NCBI RefSeq assembly: GCF_037975245.1
Contig: NC_092576.1
Coordinates: forward strand, 43,157,611 to 43,221,610
Length of the DNA: 64,000 bases
DNA from: Apostichopus japonicus
Taxonomy: Eukaryota; Echinodermata; Holothuroidea; Aspidochirotida; Stichopodidae
Reading direction: 5' to 3'
Below, piece by piece: positions 44,346-58,616 of this stretch. The position numbers and the translations under genes were made by a program. The notes beneath the pieces were generated by a model that did not search any database, had not been told where the DNA came from, and was given only the letters and a program-made list of their open reading frames with translations. The stretch's first letter is position 1. Every line of letters starts with the position of its first letter.

Positions 44346-47300
44346 GTAGAGTAACTGAGGCCATAGACCCCATTTTGTAATACTGTATTTTAATCATATC
44401 TGAAACCTTTGAGGATTGATACCATTGAGTATGGCATGATAAAAGTGAAGTGCTTATTATAATGAACTCAACCCCTAAGGCTTTTCCAACCAGTTTCAAC
44501 TACTGTTTGTCCCTCTCCTTCTTCATAGCTTTTCAATGCAGTCCTGCTTTTCATCTTATTCCATTATCATAGTTACCTGCTCTAACCTCTGTTACTGTTT
44601 TCACCCATCATATTTACTCAACTGTCTTGAAGGAACTTGAGCAAGTAGCATGCGTTATTCTGACTATCTTGTCAGTATATTATTTTATATAATGCTGTAA
44701 ACCAGATCTGTCTTCTGCTTTGAATTTTAGCTGTAACAAGTAATGAGGAGAGTGATGGAGATAAAGATCATGTCCCTATTTGCAAACGTCACAACACTTC
44801 AATGGGTCAACAAGGTATGGACTGCAATCTCTGCCATTTGCATTGAAACCACAATTAATAGTACACATATACAGGAGAGAAGCAGATGAATATGTCTAAC
44901 ACCTTGTAACTTGCTTATTCTTATTTCACACATATAGTAATTTTTAGAGCAACTTTGTTTTTGAAGTGCTTCTTTCATTTTTTCATTTCATTTATATTGT
45001 TTTATATAACATAAGTATGATATAACAACATAGGAGATAAGAACCAAAACCTGTGAAAGGAAGTGTACTAAAAACCCTATGGGGCTTGTTGAGTAGTGTG
45101 ACACTCCCTGACAAAATACAGAACTTTACAACTTAACTACTTATCAGAGGTATACGCATGTAGTTTTATCCACCGACAACACCTAATGGGCAATTAGAAT
45201 TGTTTTTTTTTTATTAGGACTTTCACTTCCAACCTGCTTTACTTGTGCTCTGAAACTTCTATTTTTTGTTTAGACCTGTGTGAGGCTGTATGCGTGGTGG
45301 GATTCTGTGTTAAGGGGGAAAACTGAACATAGGTTTTGATCTCATCTGTCAAAAGGAAACAAACAAATTGTTTGAGCTGTTGCATGGTGGTTTAGAGAGC
45401 TGTTTATCGATGGTACTTGTACTTGTGGTACAGTAGGTCCGTCTCATTGTGGCGCTGTGAGATTTGTACAATAACTTTCGAGAGCTATATTCCTGCAGGA
45501 ATGAGTGTTTTAATGATTTGTACAATGAACAGACCTATTCAAGACAGATTCATGCGCATGGTGTGAATAGTCAACTGAAGGCAGTCCGTCCTTTTTTTTT
45601 GGACATGTGAGAATAGGTTAAGTACAAAGGAGATTCTTCCATATTCACGCAGCAACCTAGTATACCTTGAATAGCTGAACAGATTTTAAACTTTCAACAG
45701 CTTCATATCAAGTACACTACACACTTAAAAAGTTATTGATAACTGATTTGGAAAATTTGGACTTGTCCCAGTGGAACATTACACAGACCAGAGATGTGTG
45801 AGCAAGGGACACAACAGATTTGATAAAAACAAAAAGATGCACTTGCAGAAAAATCTAAGGGTGTAAAATTTCTTTTTGTATTTCTTAACTGGAAGCACAA
45901 TTTTACAGGTATGGAAGAATATTATTAAAATGAGAGCATTTAAGATCTATATTTATTATATACTGTAGGCTGTCACTTTTCTAAAGCATTTTGCATGTGT
46001 ATGTCTACATGTATCTATTACGGTGTACATGATACATGCAAAGTATATTTTAGCAGTCTACTCATTAGGTTTTAGTCTTCCACTGCTAACACCTGATAGG
46101 CAATGACTGGTGGTTGTTTGTTGTATGGACATTCAATCCCAATCTGGTGCTCTGAAATTGTTATTTTGAAACACTGTGAACATAGTTTACCATCATATGG
46201 TTCCCTACACATAGTGATATAAGGATAAAGATTTGGCCAAATCTCACTGGTTACCAGACTACCAGTTGTACTTCATTCTTACCCACCGATGCCAAAATTA
46301 TTGTTTGTTTGGGCATCTTGACCAATCAACCCTAAAGTGGTTGTGGTACAACAGTACCAGGGATGGTTTGTCAAGAGAAATTTTCCTACACATTCAATTC
46401 TAGCAAATAGATATTACTCTAGACTCCACCCCAGCTCTTATTGTGGTCTGCTGAAGATCACTTAAATATGGGTCCGTGTCTGTTCAGTGTCTCTCTTTGT
46501 GGGGACAGATGAAGCACTTGTGCATTGTGATATCATTTAATATCAAAGCTGAATGCTTTTGCATGAATTTGGGCAATTATAGTAAGCATGACATTTTAGT
46601 TATAGAAAGTGCTTCCATGTGTGAGGATGCCTGTTCATGGAAGTGCAGGAGAGTATAGATTGTATCAAGGGTCACTTGTACGTCAGTTCAAAATAGGTTG
46701 TGTTTTTTGTAAGTTTTCACTGTGATTTACTAGTACTGAGTACCTTCTGCTATTTGATGTGATATGATATTATTTCTTACAGTAAGGAAGTATACCATAT
46801 GGGAAAAGAGCCATGAGAAGAAAATACATCACAGGAACCTCAAAGACGATGCAAGATAGAAAAATCTGCTTAAATCACAGGAAGTCTTATCAAACCTTCC
46901 ATTAATTATGGATCCATGTTTGACTTTAGTATTATTTAATTTTTTATTTTTTATTTATTTGTTTGCCACAAAAGTACAAAGTGGAGGGAAGTCTTCCATA
47001 AAGCTTAAAAGCATAACAATGTGGAAGACTATAAAATGTCAGTAACTGGAACCTCAATTAATGGAATGGACCATTTACTTTTAATCATTCATTCCAGCAT
47101 TCCACTTACTAAAACCATGAGTTTCAATTTGTAATCATGTATATTAGGCATATTAGTCACAAGCTAGATGGTAACAAGTTCAATAACAAGAACTTTGTTG
47201 ACAACTGGGTCTGCTTATATGTATACCATCCTATCATAATTATGGTTAGCCAGGCACAATACTGTTGACTACTGCATGTATCTGTATGTTAGAGTAAGCT

Positions 47301-50300
47301 AGTTTTCAGTAGCAACGATATTCCATGCGGGGTTCAGTGACATCACTGTATAGTTCATATTGTTAATAATCTGTCAAAATTCTCAGAACAGGTCAGTGTT
47401 TCACTTTTCTTGCGGGGGGGGGGGGGGATGGATATACATAGTAAGAGCCTTTGCCAATATAGGCTAACTTCTCAAGCCCATTCCTTTTCAAAATTTAATC
47501 TCTCGCCCTCACTACAGAAGGAAACTTCCAAGAGAGATTTGTCAGATGAGTCACAATCAGATATTTTAGCACCCATGTTGTTATTTTTCTGGTAAACAAA
47601 TGTGTCAAATTATCCCTATTTTACCCTGAAATGTGCATGATCAGATGATTTGTGGACATTTGTGTTGATATTAATTATTGGCATGTACTGAAACATAATG
47701 GTTAGCCTAGTTATAATATTTAATTGAGCTATTGTACATGAATATTAGGTCAAATGTCGTTTTTGCTTTAACTATTCTGCACCAAATGCTTCTTACCTAA
47801 CATGGCCGATGAAGTAGTGGCTCATCTATGATGTTAAAGAACGAGGTCATCTACGAGTCTTTTCTGATAACATATGTAAAAATTAAGTATAGTGTGGAAA
47901 ACCACTTGAATTTAACTGTTAAATATTCATGTGAATAATGATATACAATTGATCATATGGGAAAGGACATTATGTCATCAATTATTCATGAGTTGTGCAG
48001 TGTTTTTACTAGGATGTTAAAAATGGGGGATTGCCTCAGTCAGTTTTTTTAATTTGTTGGCTGGGGTAGGGGGTGATTTTCCCATTTTTTTTTTTATATA
48101 TTTGTATATTAAGAAGTCGCTAATACTTTGCTGATGTTTCTTTTTGCACCTAGATCAAAAAAAGAGTAATGACTTCCTAAACACACAGGGCGAAGATGTC
48201 CCATACAACTGGTTTATTGTGAAAAAAAAAATTAAAAATGAATCTGCCAAATGCCAGAAGCTGGCATAGAAAAGAATGTTAAGTATGTTGGCATATTAAT
48301 TTAATCTTGTGTGTTGATCCTGTAAAATATTACAAAGATTTAAATTTATAGTCTCAGAAAAACAACCAATTAGTGAGAGAAGAAATGTATAAGATAATCT
48401 TCCTATTTTTTTGGAAACTGGTGGAAAACTAGAGAAGTATGTCATATTATCGACACCAATTCAAACTTACCAACCACTAACACAAAGTAATTAGGGTGAA
48501 ACTGAACCACTGTATTCATGTACATTTTTTTTCCTTCAAATTGATAAGCGTTATTCATGTTCTTTGTAGTTTGGGAAAACTATTAAGCAATTTGTTTCAG
48601 CCATGATTGAACAGGTCTCCTATTAAAACAGAATAGGAACACAAAATGATATTTGATTTGCTTAGGTTGTACTTTTTCAATAGCATACAAATGGAAAGTT
48701 GTTACAACTTCAAATTACAAATCAAGCAATCCCTGCATAGATCATGCTACCCCTGACTAGATGTCCCTTTTTGCAAATAAAAAATAACTTACCTATACTA
48801 CAAACTAGTATTCCAAATTAACTGTATGTTAATTGAACCTGAAGCCCTGTAATACCATGTGATTGCAGAGAAAAGAGAGTTACTGTACCTGGCTCAGGAG
48901 TATTAAGCCATGTCACATCATTTTAAATTCTTGTTCCAAAATTAATAAAATAAAATAAAATTGCCTTTTATCTACAAAACTTTATTATTAGGGCATTGGA
49001 ACTCCCTTTTGTACAAATTTGCATTCAGGTTTATATTACAAATTTGATGAGTTGTATTGAATTTAAATAAGTTTTTACTTCAATTTAAAAATGTATTACA
49101 TATTAAAACTGAATTCATGCCCCTTTTTTGTTTTTATAATTTCAAAACCTTTACTATACACTGAACAAAAAGCCTGAATTGGAATCTTCTACTAAAGCAG
49201 ATAGATTTTCAAAGTAGTTTATAATTGACTTCTCTTAAAATATGTGTTACAACTGCCAGTAGTTAATCTCATATATACAGTATAGTATTTGCATTTGCTG
49301 ATGTCAGTTAGACTGTTCTCGTACTTGGTGAGTAGATGGTTGAGTAGATGAACCCACATTGCATTTGGCGCTCATTTCAGAAAGAATAATGAGGTTATGG
49401 AAAGTACAATAATACTGCAACTGGAAGTTGATGTGTGAAGTTGTTGACTAGTGACTGGTTGATGTGTATTAAATTTGACATTACCCTGCATAGGGGCATG
49501 TACATGGTTGAGGATAAGTAAAGGTAAAGTTATGCAGTTTAATTTAGAACCCAAGTTTTTAGCTTTTGTCATTTCCACATAATTGTATTAGAAACCTGAT
49601 GATAAAGTGCTACATTTAGCAGGTTTTAGTCTGTTATTGTGTTGACACCAAAACAGAGCCCATAATAATGCATTCCTAACTGATGTACTGCTAATGCTTA
49701 ACACCTAGTTCTACAACACCTTTACAAATTATACATACAGAATATTGTTTTCACATGTTGTGAAGAGAGTATATAAATATGCATTGGAAATCAATGAAAT
49801 TCTTCAATGTCTGCATCTAATGAAAAAAATATGCATTATTTTCTGTGGTTCATATTGCATCTTCTTTCAATAACAGTAATACCAGTATGAGCGTTTAACA
49901 AGTGGTGCTTGTAAACCAGCTGTAGGCTGACAAGTATTCTCCTGTGCAATCATGATCTGATCCACTGCACATGATCATGCAACATAAATGGTACAACAAA
50001 CACATGTGTTTAGGATGCTGATGTATGAACCAATAATTACAAACTAAACTAACACTTGACTGCATTTTGCCTTGAATTTCATGACATTATACCTTTAATA
50101 TTAAAAAAATGCCAGGATGATAATTCCGAAGCTCACAAAGTCGCATACTTTTGTGGATGATAAGGATTGCAGTATTGGCTGATGCTGCACAATTGGAGAA
50201 TTATTGGTTGGCAAAATTGAGACAAGTTGAATATTTCAGTAAGCGATACAGTATAAGAGCCCTGATTACACAAATATTGTATTGTACTGAAGGTCATTAC

Positions 50301-50482
50301 TTTGTAAGCAAATTTTATGTTGGCTTTGGACTTTTATTATTATTTAATACCATAAATATTAATATATTGGCTAACAAGCATTCAAATATTGTATTGACTC
50401 TGTTATGAATTTAAAAATATATTTCCGAAAGTGCTGAAGCTGCACAAAACTTTGTTATATCCTATCTTTAAGTATACCTTGC

Positions 50483-50485
<3 letters not shown>
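44346..50485. other. Mostly unrecognised sequence
   Basis: Six kilobases without a recognisable gene, transposon ends or long repeats. Two stretches of about 110 bp (around 45160 and 46075, sharing AACACCTrATrGGCAAT) look distantly related. Confidence 0.4.
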
Positions 50486-50559
<74 letters not shown>

Positions 50560-50574
50560 ATATATATATATATA

Positions 50575-50611
<37 letters not shown>
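50486..50611. repeat. (AT)n microsatellite with TTTAAT interruptions
   Basis: About 126 bp of TA repeats interrupted twice by TTTAATA near 50556 and 50576. Confidence 0.97.
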
Positions 50612-50615
<4 letters not shown>

Positions 50616-50654
50616 TAGACATTATAAACATTTTGGGTGAAAAGTAGTTTGGGT

Positions 50655-52130
50655 GGAGATGATTGGGGATGGGCATTTTGGGGGTCTACTGGCACTTGTA
50701 CCCCTCTGATAGAAATTTCTGGAAATGCCCATCACTTACATATGAGTAATACCTATCATTTTCCAGTAGGTATCAACTGGTTACCTTATGAGCCGACCTA
50801 GGTCAATGAGGGGATGGGCTTTTTGGGGTTTACTGGCAGGGGTACCCCACTAATATAAATTACTGGAATTGCTCATCCCTTACATATAGAGTCCTGCCAA
50901 TTATTTTCCGGTAGTTTTTAACTGGATACTTCATGATCAGACCTAGGTCAATGAGGGGATGGGCTTTTTGGGGGTCTACTGGCACTTGTACCCCTCTAAT
51001 AGAAATTTCTGGAAATGCCCCAACCTTACATATGAGTGATACCTATCATTTTCCAGTAGGTATCTACTGGTTACCTTGTGAGCCGACCTAGGTCAATGAG
51101 GGGATGGGTTTTTTGGGGGTCAACTGGCAGGGGTACACCACTAATATAAATTACTGGAATTGCCCATCCCTTACATATATAGTCCTGCTAATTATTTTCC
51201 GGTAGTTTTTAACTGGATACTTCATGAGCTGACCTAGGTCAATGAGGGGATGGGTTTTTTGGGGGTCTACTGGCACGTGTATCCCACTAATAGAAATTTC
51301 TGGAAATGCCCAAACCTTACATATGAAGTGATACCTATTATTTTCCGGTAGGTTTCAACTGGTTACATCATGAGCTCACCTAGGTCAATGAGGGGATGGG
51401 CATTTTGGGGGTCTACTGGCAGGGGTACCCACTAATAGAAATTTCTGGAAATGCCCATCCCTTACATATGAGTGATACCTATCATTTCCCAGTAGGTATC
51501 AACTGGTTACCTTATGAGCCGACCTAGGTCAATGAAGGGATGGGCTTTTTCGGGATCTACTGGCATGGGTACCCCACTAATATAAATTACTGGAAGTGCC
51601 CATCCCTTACATATAGAGTCCTGCTAATTATTTTTCGGTAGTTTTTAACTAGATACTTCATAAGCTGACCTAGGTCAATGAGGGGATGGGCCTTTTGGGG
51701 GTCTACTGGCACGTGTATCCCACTAATAGAAATTACTGGAAATGCCCAAACTTTACATATGAAGTGATACCTATCATTTTCCAGTAGGTGTCAACAGGTT
51801 ACATCATGAGCACACCTAAGTCAATGAGGGGGATTGGCATTTTGGGGGTCTACTTGCAGGGGTACCCCACTAATACAAATTACTGGAATTGCCATCCCTC
51901 ACATTATAGAGTCCTGCTAATCATTTTCCAGTAGTTTTCAACTGGTTACTTCATGAGCTCACCTAGGTCAATGAGGGGATGGGCATTTTGGGGGTCTACT
52001 GGCAGGGGTACCCACCAATAAAAATGACTGGAAATGCCCATCCCTTGTATCTGAAGTCCTAACCATCATTTTCCAGTAGGTTTCAAGTGGTTACCTCATG
52101 AGCTGACCTAGGTCATCCGTGAGGCTGGCA
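50655..52130. repeat. 145-bp tandem satellite, ten units, two alternating types
   Basis: CTAGGTCAATGAGGGGATGG recurs with GGTC at 50801, 50946, 51091, 51237, 51383, 51527, 51673, 51819 (variant), 51966 and 52111, a spacing of 144-147 bp. Units come in two types, one with GGCACTTGTACCCCTCT or a variant and one with GGCAGGGGTACCCCACT. They alternate over the first six units, giving a ~291-bp dimer, with the pattern broken later. Confidence 0.9.
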
Positions 52131-53360
52131 AAGCTACCCCACCACCAATAATTACTGGATGGCCATTTGTTGCTCATGGGGCCATACCTGACACATTGCA
52201 TTTACTTTGATGTGGTTACCATGAAAGCTGATCTAGGTTAGCTTTTAGGTGACTTTAAAATTACTTTCCCAGTCACACCCACCACAGCCGGTTTGCCAGT
52301 CGTCTGGTTTCATATACAGGAATGCACTGTGAACATTGTGATGTACAAGGCAATTGATTACCTTCCCAGCAAACCAAACCCTATGGGCTCCTGGTCTATA
52401 TTGATGCTCCATTGACACCCTTGCCTCCGGAATGTGACTGTGTGACGTTAGGTGTTAGAATCGCTTTAGAATTCATTGGATATTTGAGTGAATGTAGGGA
52501 CCAAAACATGAACTTTTTATGCAATTCTTTGAGAAACATAACATAGCTCCACTAAAATATGCAAAAGTGATCTACTTCCACCCCACCAAAAAACCTTGTC
52601 TTGTGGATGAGGGGGGGGGGGTGGGTTAAGAAGACCAGTTCTTACAACTTTATAAAGAACATACCTGGAAATATTTTCGATATGAATTTCAATATTTTTT
52701 ATCATTGAAATTTCTTTGGGCATGCACCCAAAGGTCACAGTTTACTTTTTTTACAAAGGGACCTTTGCAACATAATGTTTTAACAATAGTAATAGATAAT
52801 GAATGTATCTATAAACTCAGTAATTTTTAGGTTGGTGCTTCCTCTTTTTATAATCTTTTTCAGTGAAAACATCTTGAGTGAAGGCATTCTTGCACTTTAT
52901 ACTCAAGCATGTGCTCAAGTCTTAGATTTTCAAAAAGCCTAACTAGTATCTCCTCTAACAATTGTGTTCTTTGAATATTGTTTAATGGGTATGACAGGAA
53001 TTTGCATATTGAAGAAGTTTTTAAATATTTCTTGACATTGAGAAGAACTTGCCATTATTTTGGTTCTGTAAGTCCTTGTCACATCAACATAAAGACATGT
53101 TTTTTCCTCATTTGTTATTATGATTTGGATTGAACGTCTTCAAAGCTTTTTATTCTCAGTATATACTTACACCAAATGTTCACATTATTATGGTCACTGT
53201 TATTTTTAAGAAGGTATCAGAAGATATTTTATGATTAACAAAGCAGACATCTTGGACTACCACTGCAGTGGTTTTTGAGCATGTGCTCCTGTCCTGTGGT
53301 CCATCATTGAAGAACTGTTCACATAAGTATGTTCCTTTTAGATAGGAGCACTTAGAGTAG
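52131..53360. other. No feature recognised
   Basis: No domain-bearing frames or repeats seen. A minus-strand frame at about 53180-53380 contains FFNDGP, only weakly reminiscent of an F-x-S-D-G-P motif in repetitive invertebrate proteins. Confidence 0.35.
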
Positions 53361-53363
53361 CCA

Positions 53364-55009
53364 TGTGACTGATGAGACATTTGCGGACCACCATTTTTAG
53401 GTACATTTAGTTAACTTGTAAGCACTATCTCAGAATGAAAAGAATGAGTTGGTTATATACCAATCCTGGTAGCTACTTAATGTAGCTATATCAGAGCACC
53501 ACCATTGAGAGAATATTGGCATTAACTTTTTCACACAGTGGCATTTTCCTTGTGACTGATGGGACAGAAGCTCTGTGACTGATGGGACGCTATCTCCTCC
53601 AAAATTATAGCAAATTTTGTTTTGCACTAACTTCAGTTTGCATCCACATATGGTGCCAACTAGCATTAAACTTGGGTCATCTGGGCTCTAGCCACCCATA
53701 GTCATCACAGGTAGGGCCCACTCGAGTTGGCCAATGGGGGTGTGGGTCCCACATTGGTTTGCCATATTAGCATCCCATAGAAGCAACTGGCATATGTAGA
53801 ACAGACAGAGGCCCATGGGAACCTGTTCCATTCCACACTTGCTGTCTCATATAGCCCCATATGACTGAGTCATGGTCTGCTCATCATATAGTGAAAGTCT
53901 AAAATAAATTTTTTGAGCCATGTTCTCCATTTCCCCCCAAAATACTAAAGTGGTCAACATCCCATGAGGAAAGAGCCAAAACAAATAGGCAAAGGGGCAT
54001 ACATATACTATAAAAAGGATCCACCTGGCCTTACCAATGATTGGATTGGGCCTTACATCATTTAAGTTACAGCCTAGTGGTTCTGTGAAAACTAATTCAC
54101 TTGTGTGATGGGTACTCCTGTGGTGATACTGCCACCCAGGAGTGTGTTGTACAGTGCTTCAGGTTCTTTTTCCCCCCGATAGACCCACCAATTCCTTCAA
54201 CTGGGCCTCATTGTTCTGTGATCCAAGAATATTGCATTCCTCAAATTTTGGACAGAAGGGCCTGTATGCAGTGATCCAGCCCTCTCTACAAACCTCTGTG
54301 CATGCCACTGCTGTAGATGATAATAGTTGTTATGTCATTTCTTTTTAGGAAATAAGGTATGAATGGAACGACACTATTCTCGTACTAATACTTTAAGGCA
54401 TTGCAAACTGTCCAATATAGGCTATACTATCTGAACAATATACTGTGACTGATGGGACAGTAAAATCCAAAGATCTGACATGTATACCAATCTTGATTCA
54501 GGATAACCTTCACAGGTCAATGAACACTTCATCATGTCACCATCATGTCAGTGACACAAGCTGCTTTCAATAACATGGTCTAACAAATTAATTTGAAGAA
54601 ATATACTGTACCTGTATTCTGATTTGCGTTTTTGTTCACGTTCTCGACGCTTCTGTTGTGAAGACATCTCCCGCTTCTTCTTGTGTGCCCACTGTTTGCG
54701 ATACGCTGATTGTGTTTTTTATATGCATCATATTTCCCCTCTGCTTTCAAACGTTCCCTCCTGTTTCGCTGTCTTTCAGCACTGGATTACCCCATTTTGC
54801 ATTGCACCACACATACAGCCTAATTCTGTGACTGATGGGACAGAAGTTTCAGGTTGTCTTGCACATAACCCTATACACACTTGAAGTATCTCTGATCATG
54901 CCAGATTAGGCCCTGAGTAGTACTAGATAGATAGACCCCCAACAACAGCTAAAATCATTCTGTTGGCTTATGACTAAAACAAATGTTAAAAAACTGTGAC
55001 TGATGAGAC
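53364..55009. repeat. Six dispersed copies of TGTGACTGATGRGAC
   Basis: Copies at 53364, 53551, 53574, 54444, 54827 and 54995, all in the same orientation; four read GGGAC and two GAGAC. Where open frames cover them they fall in different frames, so the conservation is at DNA level. Confidence 0.75.
54612..54795 (-). pseudogene. Decayed first exon of a basic, coiled-coil-like protein
   Basis: Read leftward from ATG at 54795: M-G, then an in-frame TAA, then SSAERQRNRRERLKAEGKYD. In the next A-run one base is missing, after which the frame continues QSAYRKQWAHKKKREMSSQQ up to SEYR and donor GTACAG at 54611. Highly charged starts with S-A-E-R-x-R are common in a repetitive invertebrate gene family often linked to transposons; I recognise the style rather than a named protein. 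One stop and one frameshift make it a pseudogene or an assembly error. Confidence 0.5.
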
Positions 55010-55304
55010 ATGTCCACACTCATTATTTCAAGAAATCACACAAAGACTTCTATTCATATAGACACATGTAACTTTGCAGAAGGTGAAAAGTCTCAAGGTG
55101 ACTTTCATACTCAAAACAAAGTTGGTCATTTCTAGAATCATGCCAACTATTAAAGGGGCACTCTGAATTTTAGAAAATTTTGCTACACGTTATAAGCCAG
55201 GTGATACCTGTTTTTGGTAGTTTAACTGTCATGTCAAATATCTCCCTCAAATGGCTGCAACCTTAAGTTGATTTTTAGTGAAAAATGCACCAATTAAATG
55301 GAAT

Positions 55305-57300
55305 GTGTAATTAATTACTTAGTTAATTAAATTATTTGCTTTATTTATATTACAAAGAGATTACTTTCAACAGTACCCATACTGGAGCCCTAACAGTGGT
55401 CCAGTGTGATGATATAACATTAAATTGCCAATGTCGCTCTAGTGTTGTTTTTATGGTATGTCGCCCTAAGCGTTGTTAAAAGAGATAAATTCACATAGGA
55501 CAACTCGTATATGTGTAATTAGTTACTTAGTTAATTAAATTCTTTGCTATATTTATTTTACAAAGGGATAACTTTCAATAGTACCCATAGTGGAGTCCTT
55601 ACAGTGGTCCAGTGTGATGATATAACATTAAATTGCCAATAACGTTCTAAGTGTTATTTTTATGCTATGTCGCCCTAAGTGTTGTGAAAAGAGATAAATT
55701 CACATAGGACAACTTGTATATGTGTAATTAATTACTTAGTTAATTAAATTATTTGCTATATTCATTTTTACAAAGGGATAACTTTCAATAGTACCCATAG
55801 TGGAGTCCTTACAGTGGTCCAGTGTGATGATATAACATTAAATTGCCAATAACGTTCTAAGTGTTATTTTTATGCTATGTCGCCCTAAGTGTTGTGAAAA
55901 GAGATAAATTCACATAGGACAACTCGTATATGTGTAATTAGTTACTTAGTTAATTAAATGATTTGCTATATTTATTTTACAAAGGGATAACTTTCAACAG
56001 TACCCATACTGGAGTCCTATCAGTGGTCCAGGTTTATGATATAAAATTAAATTGTCAATGTCGCTCTAAGTGTTGTTTTTATGGTATGTTGCCCTAAGTG
56101 TTGTTAAAAGAGATAAATTCACATAGGACAACTCGTATATGTGTAATTAATTACTTAGTTAATTAAATTATTTGCTATATTTATTTTACAAAGGGATATC
56201 TTTCAACAGTACCTATACTGTAGTCCTAACAGTGGTCCAGTGTGATGATATAACATTAAATTGCCAATGTCGCTCTAAGTGTTGTTTTTATGGTATGTCG
56301 CCCTAAGTGTTGTGAAAAGAGATAAATTCACATAGGACAACTCGTATATGTGTAATTAATTACTTACTTAGTTAATTAAATTATATGCTTTATTTATATT
56401 ACAAAGAGATAACTTTCAATAGTACCCATACTGGAGTCCTAACAGTGGTCCAGGTTGATGATATAACATTAAATTGCCAATGTCGCTCTAAGTGTTGTTT
56501 TTATGGTATGTCGCCCTAAGTGTTGTGAAAAGAGATAAATTCACATAGGACAACTCGTATATGTGTAATTAATTACTTAGTTAATTTAATTATTTGCTAT
56601 ATTTATTTAACAAGGTATATCTTCCAATAGTACCCATACTGGAGTTCTAACAGTGGTCCAGTGTGATGAAATATACATTAAATTAGTGCCAATGTCGCCC
56701 TTTGTGCTGATTTTATGATATGTTGACCAAGTGTTGTGAAAAGAGCTATATTCACATACGCCAACATGTATATGTGTTATTAGTTAATTAATTTATTAGT
56801 TGAATTATTGTTTACAAAGGAATTTCTATCAATAGTACCCACACTGGAGTCCTTACAGTGGTCAAACTAACAAAATAGCATTGTATTACATGTATATGTG
56901 TAATTAATTCATTAATTAATTTAATTCCTTGCCATATATATACTTCAAAGGGATTATTATAAATGGTACTCATACTGGAGTCCTAACAATCATCCAATGT
57001 AATGAAATTACACTAAATTGCCAATGTCGTCCTAGGTGCTATATGATGCGATGTCGCCCAAAGTGCTGTTTCACAGTTAAATTCACTGAGATGCACTTAG
57101 GGCGACATCTATATGTCGCCCTAAGTGTGTTTGTGTACAATTAATTGATTATTTAATTAATATCCTTGGTATTTTTTTTTTGCAAAAGGATTATTTTTAA
57201 AAGCACTCAAACTGGAGTCTTTACAATGGTCCAGTGTGAAACAATAACATTACATTGCCAATGTTGCCCTAAGTGCTCTTTTTATCCTATGTCGCCCAAC
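55305..57300. repeat. 209-bp tandem satellite, about nine units
   Basis: GTGTAATTAATTACTTAGTTAATT recurs at 55305, 55513, 55722, 55932, 56141, 56350 and 56563 (208-213 bp), then degenerates to 57300. Units carry ATGTCGCCCTAAGTG twice. Two neighbouring units (about 55590-55700 and 55800-55910) are practically identical, suggesting recent turnover. Confidence 0.92.
57094..57127. repeat. Perfect 15-bp stem hairpin in the satellite edge
   Basis: CACTTAGGGCGACAT, a 4-base loop CTAT, then ATGTCGCCCTAAGTG. The arm is the conserved core of the 209-bp satellite in both orientations; it is perfectly paired only here. Confidence 0.9.
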
Positions 57301-58616
57301 GGTCTAATTTAGAGTGACAGCTGTGTAACATATGAGCACATTGTGGTACTAACGGTAATAGGACAAGAATATAGTAAGTTATGTAGGCATATTTAGTATT
57401 AAGGCACATACAGTTCGAGGAGAGGAAGTGTAATTAATGTATTACATGGTACATACTGTTAGAGGACAGATACTGGTATTATATGATATGTATTCCTGAA
57501 CATTAGAGAACATCAGGTGTCAGTATCATGTAAGTTATGTATTGTCTAGTACATGCAGTCAGGAACAAGGTACCGATAGTTTTATTTTTACAGTTAGAGG
57601 ACGTGCTGGTAGTGTAAGTTACGTATTCAATGTTACAAGCAGTTATAGGACAGGACGTGTAAGTTATGTATTATACAGTACAAATTGTAATGTGGCAAAT
57701 GTCGCCTGTAGCATGGTAGAGATGATATTTTTGCCTCTGGGGGAAATTATTTGGTTGGCCATTTCGGAAAACCAGCTCAAAGACACTCAAATAAATGATT
57801 AAAATGGGATGTTGATTTCAAGATGATTTATGCTCTCTGTGACTATAAAATTTTTAAATGAACGCTGTAAATGTCTTCAAAAAACTGATCAAAAACATTA
57901 AGGTTTATATTATATGGCTATAATATACCGTTTATGAGTACTAGATCATTCCTTTCCAAAACTGCTCAGAAGTTGCACAGCTTGGGGTCACACGTTATGG
58001 GGTGTCCGATCCATGATTATTTTCAATATTACCTTTTTCGGAACATCAATATTATTCATCAAATATATCACTGAATGAACCGATCAAGTGCGAGAATATA
58101 ACAGCACGAGTCCTAATATGTTGGTTATGTTTCGTATTGTCTGCAAATATGGGTTCCTAAACTAGACGTCTGAAAATGGACCGAACAATTTGTAAGGTAT
58201 TTCTTCAATGGAAACCGTGGGAATTAACAGGGGGAAACTCGAGGGTCAAAATTGCAAAGGGTTATAAAACTTGCAAAATGTTGATAGGAAGTTAAAGGAG
58301 GTATAACATCACTTTATGACAATACCATCAGGTGACCTCCGATACCGTGTAATACACGGACTGGTCAATAATACTGGATTCCTTGTAATGTAACCCCAAA
58401 GCGGGGGGGGGGCAAAAGCACGGGCAATTGACAACTAATACCTGTCTCCTACAGATTACTTAAGTTACCCTATATGTAACTTATTTTTCTCATCAAACAA
58501 GTAATATAGTGTAGCCTGCCAGAGACCACACGGGGAACATGGTCTCATCTTTAGCTAAGAGAGGCCTACAATAATCTTCTTATTACAAACCATGGGGCTC
58601 ATTGACACATTCATTG
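57301..58616. other. No feature recognised
   Basis: No gene visible. Words such as AAGTTATGTATT with nearby AGGACA recur irregularly between about 57360 and 57670, without a clear period. Confidence 0.35.

Noticed and set aside
45158..46180. Two related ~110-bp stretches as a dispersed repeat
   Set aside because: Similarity is patchy and by eye only; not enough to call a repeat family.
53180..53666. Minus-strand frames with FFNDGP and VPSVTELLSHQSQG as exons of one gene
   Set aside because: No matching splice sites or consistent frame between them, and the shared words are the DNA-level 15-mer.
54142..54348. Coding exon in either orientation
   Set aside because: Both strands are open over much of the stretch and neither matches a known family, so orientation and coding status cannot be decided.
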